A DNA stretch of 6,604 nt from Verrucomicrobiota bacterium. Its GTDB lineage: Bacteria > Verrucomicrobiota > Verrucomicrobiia > Verrucomicrobiales > Verrucomicrobiaceae. Of this stretch, positions 5,480-6,604 are shown one piece after another. The stretch is from assembly GCA_023429545.1 (NCBI GenBank), contig JAEYUU010000188.1:1-6604 (forward strand), written 5' to 3'. A program made the translations under genes and the position numbers. The notes beneath the pieces are model-generated. The model had not been told where the DNA came from. It ran no database searches and saw nothing but the letters and a program-made list of their open reading frames with translations. Position 1 is the first letter of the stretch, and each line of letters opens with the position of its first letter.

Positions 5480-6088
5480 TCAAAGCCCAACCTTCAGCCA
5501 GCGAGCACGCTCAATGGACTTGCTCAGCGCGAGCCACTGGAGCTCAAAATCCGTCTTCGCGTAGGGGAAGGCATCCTCAGGCCAGTCCATTCTCCGCAGG
5601 GTCGTCTGGCCGGACAGCACCTCGACAGCCTGCTGGAAGTAGCTGTGGTCATCGGTCTTCAGGAGAAACTCCCCGCCCGCGCGCAGCACCTTGCGCAGCC
5701 CAGCGAGAAAGTCTGCGTCATTGAAGATGCGCCGGCCATGGTGCTTTTTCTTCGGCCAGGGATCGGGACACAGCATGTGGATACGGGATGCCAATGCCGC
5801 AGGGAGCAGCCACGCCAGGGCGTAGGTCGTCTCCAGGCGCAGGACGCGGGCGTTCTTCAGACCGCGCTGCCGGATGCGCTTTGCTGTTTTCTCCACGCGA
5901 CCGAGCAAGCGCTCCACGCCCAGGAAATTCCGCTCTGGATGCAGGGCGGCCATCTCCACCAGAAAGGTGCCGTCCCCGCTGCCGAGGTCCAGTTCCAAGG
6001 GACGGTCGCAGGCAGAAAAGATCTCCTCAGGCGTGAGCTCACGGAAGTAGTCGGCGGGTGTGAGGATCGGGTCTGGGAGGTCTGTCAT
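5480..6088 (-). CDS. trmB: tRNA (guanine-N7-)-methyltransferase TrmB
   Basis: A 202-residue SAM-dependent enzyme that makes m7G at position 46 in the variable loop of tRNAs. The Rossmann-fold motif I is LELDLGSGDGTFLVEMA (31-47), followed by FLGVER (55-60). The family signature PDPWPKKKHHGRR (108-120) holds the basic tRNA-binding and catalytic region. LLKTDDHSYF (142-151) and KTDFELQWL (178-186) match the conserved C-terminal TD and TDFE motifs. Length is slightly below the E. coli enzyme (239) because the N-terminal extension is short. The ATG at 6088 is used because alignable sequence (PADYFRELTPEEIF) begins shortly after, but it lacks a Shine-Dalgarno. An in-frame ATG at 6199 has a strong one and would add 37 residues. 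It is followed after 109 bp by the nsrR-like gene on the same strand. Confidence 0.93.
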   Translation of the reverse strand: MTDLPDPILTPADYFRELTPEEIFSACDRPLELDLGSGDGTFLVEMAALHPERNFLGVERLLGRVEKTAKRIRQRGLKNARVLRLETTYALAWLLPAALASRIHMLCPDPWPKKKHHGRRIFNDADFLAGLRKVLRAGGEFLLKTDDHSYFQQAVEVLSGQTTLRRMDWPEDAFPYAKTDFELQWLALSKSIERARWLKVGL

Positions 6089-6291
6089 GAAAGGGATGGC
6101 ACGGGAAGCATGAATCGAGGGACGCACAGGGGTAGGACAGGAGCGGGTGGCGTCAAGCACTTCACTTGTGGTCGCGGCAGACCGGCAGGATGACTTCATA
6201 ATCACCCCTTCCGACCATCTGCGCGTACCACGCAGAATACTGTCATCATCCTGACCCTGCTCATCCTCCCCTATGAGGTGGCGGTCGCAGT
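6089..6291. other. Intergenic region between the stress-protein gene and trmB
   Basis: A 203-bp gap, no separate gene seen. Within it lie the alternative trmB start (6199) and its ribosome-binding site. It also holds a small hairpin TCTGCG (6218-6223) / CGCAGA (6231-6236) with a 7-nt loop. The hairpin ends 5 nt before that ribosome-binding site on the minus strand and could mask it or end the upstream transcript; there is no U-run. Confidence 0.35.
6205..6212 (-). promoter_or_regulatory. Strong Shine-Dalgarno before an upstream trmB ATG
   Basis: On the minus strand GGAAGGGG is followed by TGATT and an ATG at 6199-6197, in frame with trmB and without an intervening stop. This is the best-placed ribosome-binding sequence in the right half of the window. 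It raises the chance that TrmB starts 37 residues earlier (MKSSCRSAATTSEVLDATRS and on). The added stretch has no motif I recognise and resembles no TrmB N-terminus I know. Confidence 0.4.
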
Positions 6292-6604
6292 TCACGCCTT
6301 TGATGAGACGGGGCCTGCCGTGCGATTCTTCAGACTGATGGAAGCCCTGGGATCGGAGTCCACGGAGCCCAGATGCACACACAGGACATTGGTATGAGCA
6401 TGAGCAAGCACACGCCGGGAGAACGAGGGGTTTTTCAATCGCTGCAGTCCATGCTTGTGATGTGAGCCCACCAAAATCAGGTCCGCCTGCTGCTCTTTGG
6501 CAATGGTGACGAGGTCGTAGGCCGGATTACCAAGTGCCTGGTGCACATGCACCGTACGGGGCCCGACCCCCACCGCATTGCGGAACCGCTGCTTCACCTT
6601 GTTC
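6292..6604 (-). CDS. Universal stress protein (UspA domain), C-terminal part
   Basis: The gene enters from the right edge, so its start is outside the window; about 103 codons are visible. The sequence VHVHQALGNPAYDLVTIAKE, then QQADLILVGSHHKHGLQRLK and SFSRRVLAHAHTNVLCVHLG, is the C-terminal half of a UspA fold: the strand before Gly-x-Pro, the helix, the ADLI-V-GSH strand and the final VL-V strand. Usp proteins are small cytoplasmic dimers tied to stress survival; many bind ATP through G-x2-G-x9-G-S/T. Here that motif is degenerate: GSHH instead of GSHG, and NPS in place of the later GS pair. Nucleotide binding is therefore doubtful. About 24 residues follow the domain to a TGA at 6294-6292. 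A GTG at 6597-6595 is in frame but lies inside the domain, so it is not taken as the start. It could be a single-domain or a tandem Usp. Confidence 0.8.
   Translation of the reverse strand, partial: NKVKQRFRNAVGVGPRTVHVHQALGNPAYDLVTIAKEQQADLILVGSHHKHGLQRLKNPSFSRRVLAHAHTNVLCVHLGSVDSDPRASISLKNRTAGPVSSKA

Noticed and set aside
5369..6193. A 274-codon plus-strand open frame antisense to trmB
   Set aside because: It mirrors trmB, which has all its family motifs on the other strand. The translation shows no domain.
1..6604. Mobile element, CRISPR array, toxin-antitoxin pair or defence system
   Set aside because: No transposase or integrase, no regularly spaced repeats, no terminal inverted repeats, and all genes belong to housekeeping or common regulatory families.

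Overview
This window looks like ordinary chromosomal DNA from a GC-rich Gram-negative bacterium. Two genes point to an outer membrane: a PagL-like beta-barrel protein with a signal peptide and a C-terminal Phe, and a second exported protein at the left edge. Weak Shine-Dalgarno sequences, high GC and the style of TrmB (short, with a PADYFRELTPEEIF N-terminus) suggest Verrucomicrobiota. That assignment is inference from memory of the families and was not tested by any search.

Layout, left to right. (1) The first codons of an exported protein on the minus strand run off the left edge (1-102). (2) A 133-bp gap holds two perfect 7-bp hairpins. (3) metR (minus) and metE (plus) diverge from a 72-bp intergenic region. 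It carries an inverted repeat suited to a LysR-type regulator and two overlapping promoter-like sequences. (4) A 241-bp convergent region after metE holds several hairpins and short repeated words but no gene I can support. (5) Four minus-strand genes follow, read from right to left: a universal-stress-protein domain gene cut by the right edge, trmB, an NsrR/Rrf2-type iron-sulfur regulator, and a PagL-like outer-membrane protein.

How the genes relate. MetR and MetE form a classic pair: in enterobacteria MetR senses homocysteine and activates metE, the cobalamin-independent last step of methionine synthesis. The intergenic region is too short for a cobalamin riboswitch, so control here probably rests on MetR. 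The minus-strand genes on the right have unrelated jobs (stress protein, tRNA modification, nitric-oxide-type sensing, lipid A/outer membrane) and gaps of 109 to 295 bp. They are more likely neighbours than a dedicated operon.

I see no mobile element, CRISPR array, rRNA, convincing tRNA or undescribed multi-gene system. The points worth a second look are a His/Cys/Gly-rich insert in MetE, loss of the usual catalytic Glu in the PagL-like protein, a full set of predicted cluster ligands in the NsrR-like regulator, degenerate ATP-binding glycines in the stress protein, a start-site question in trmB, and the structured metE-distal spacer.
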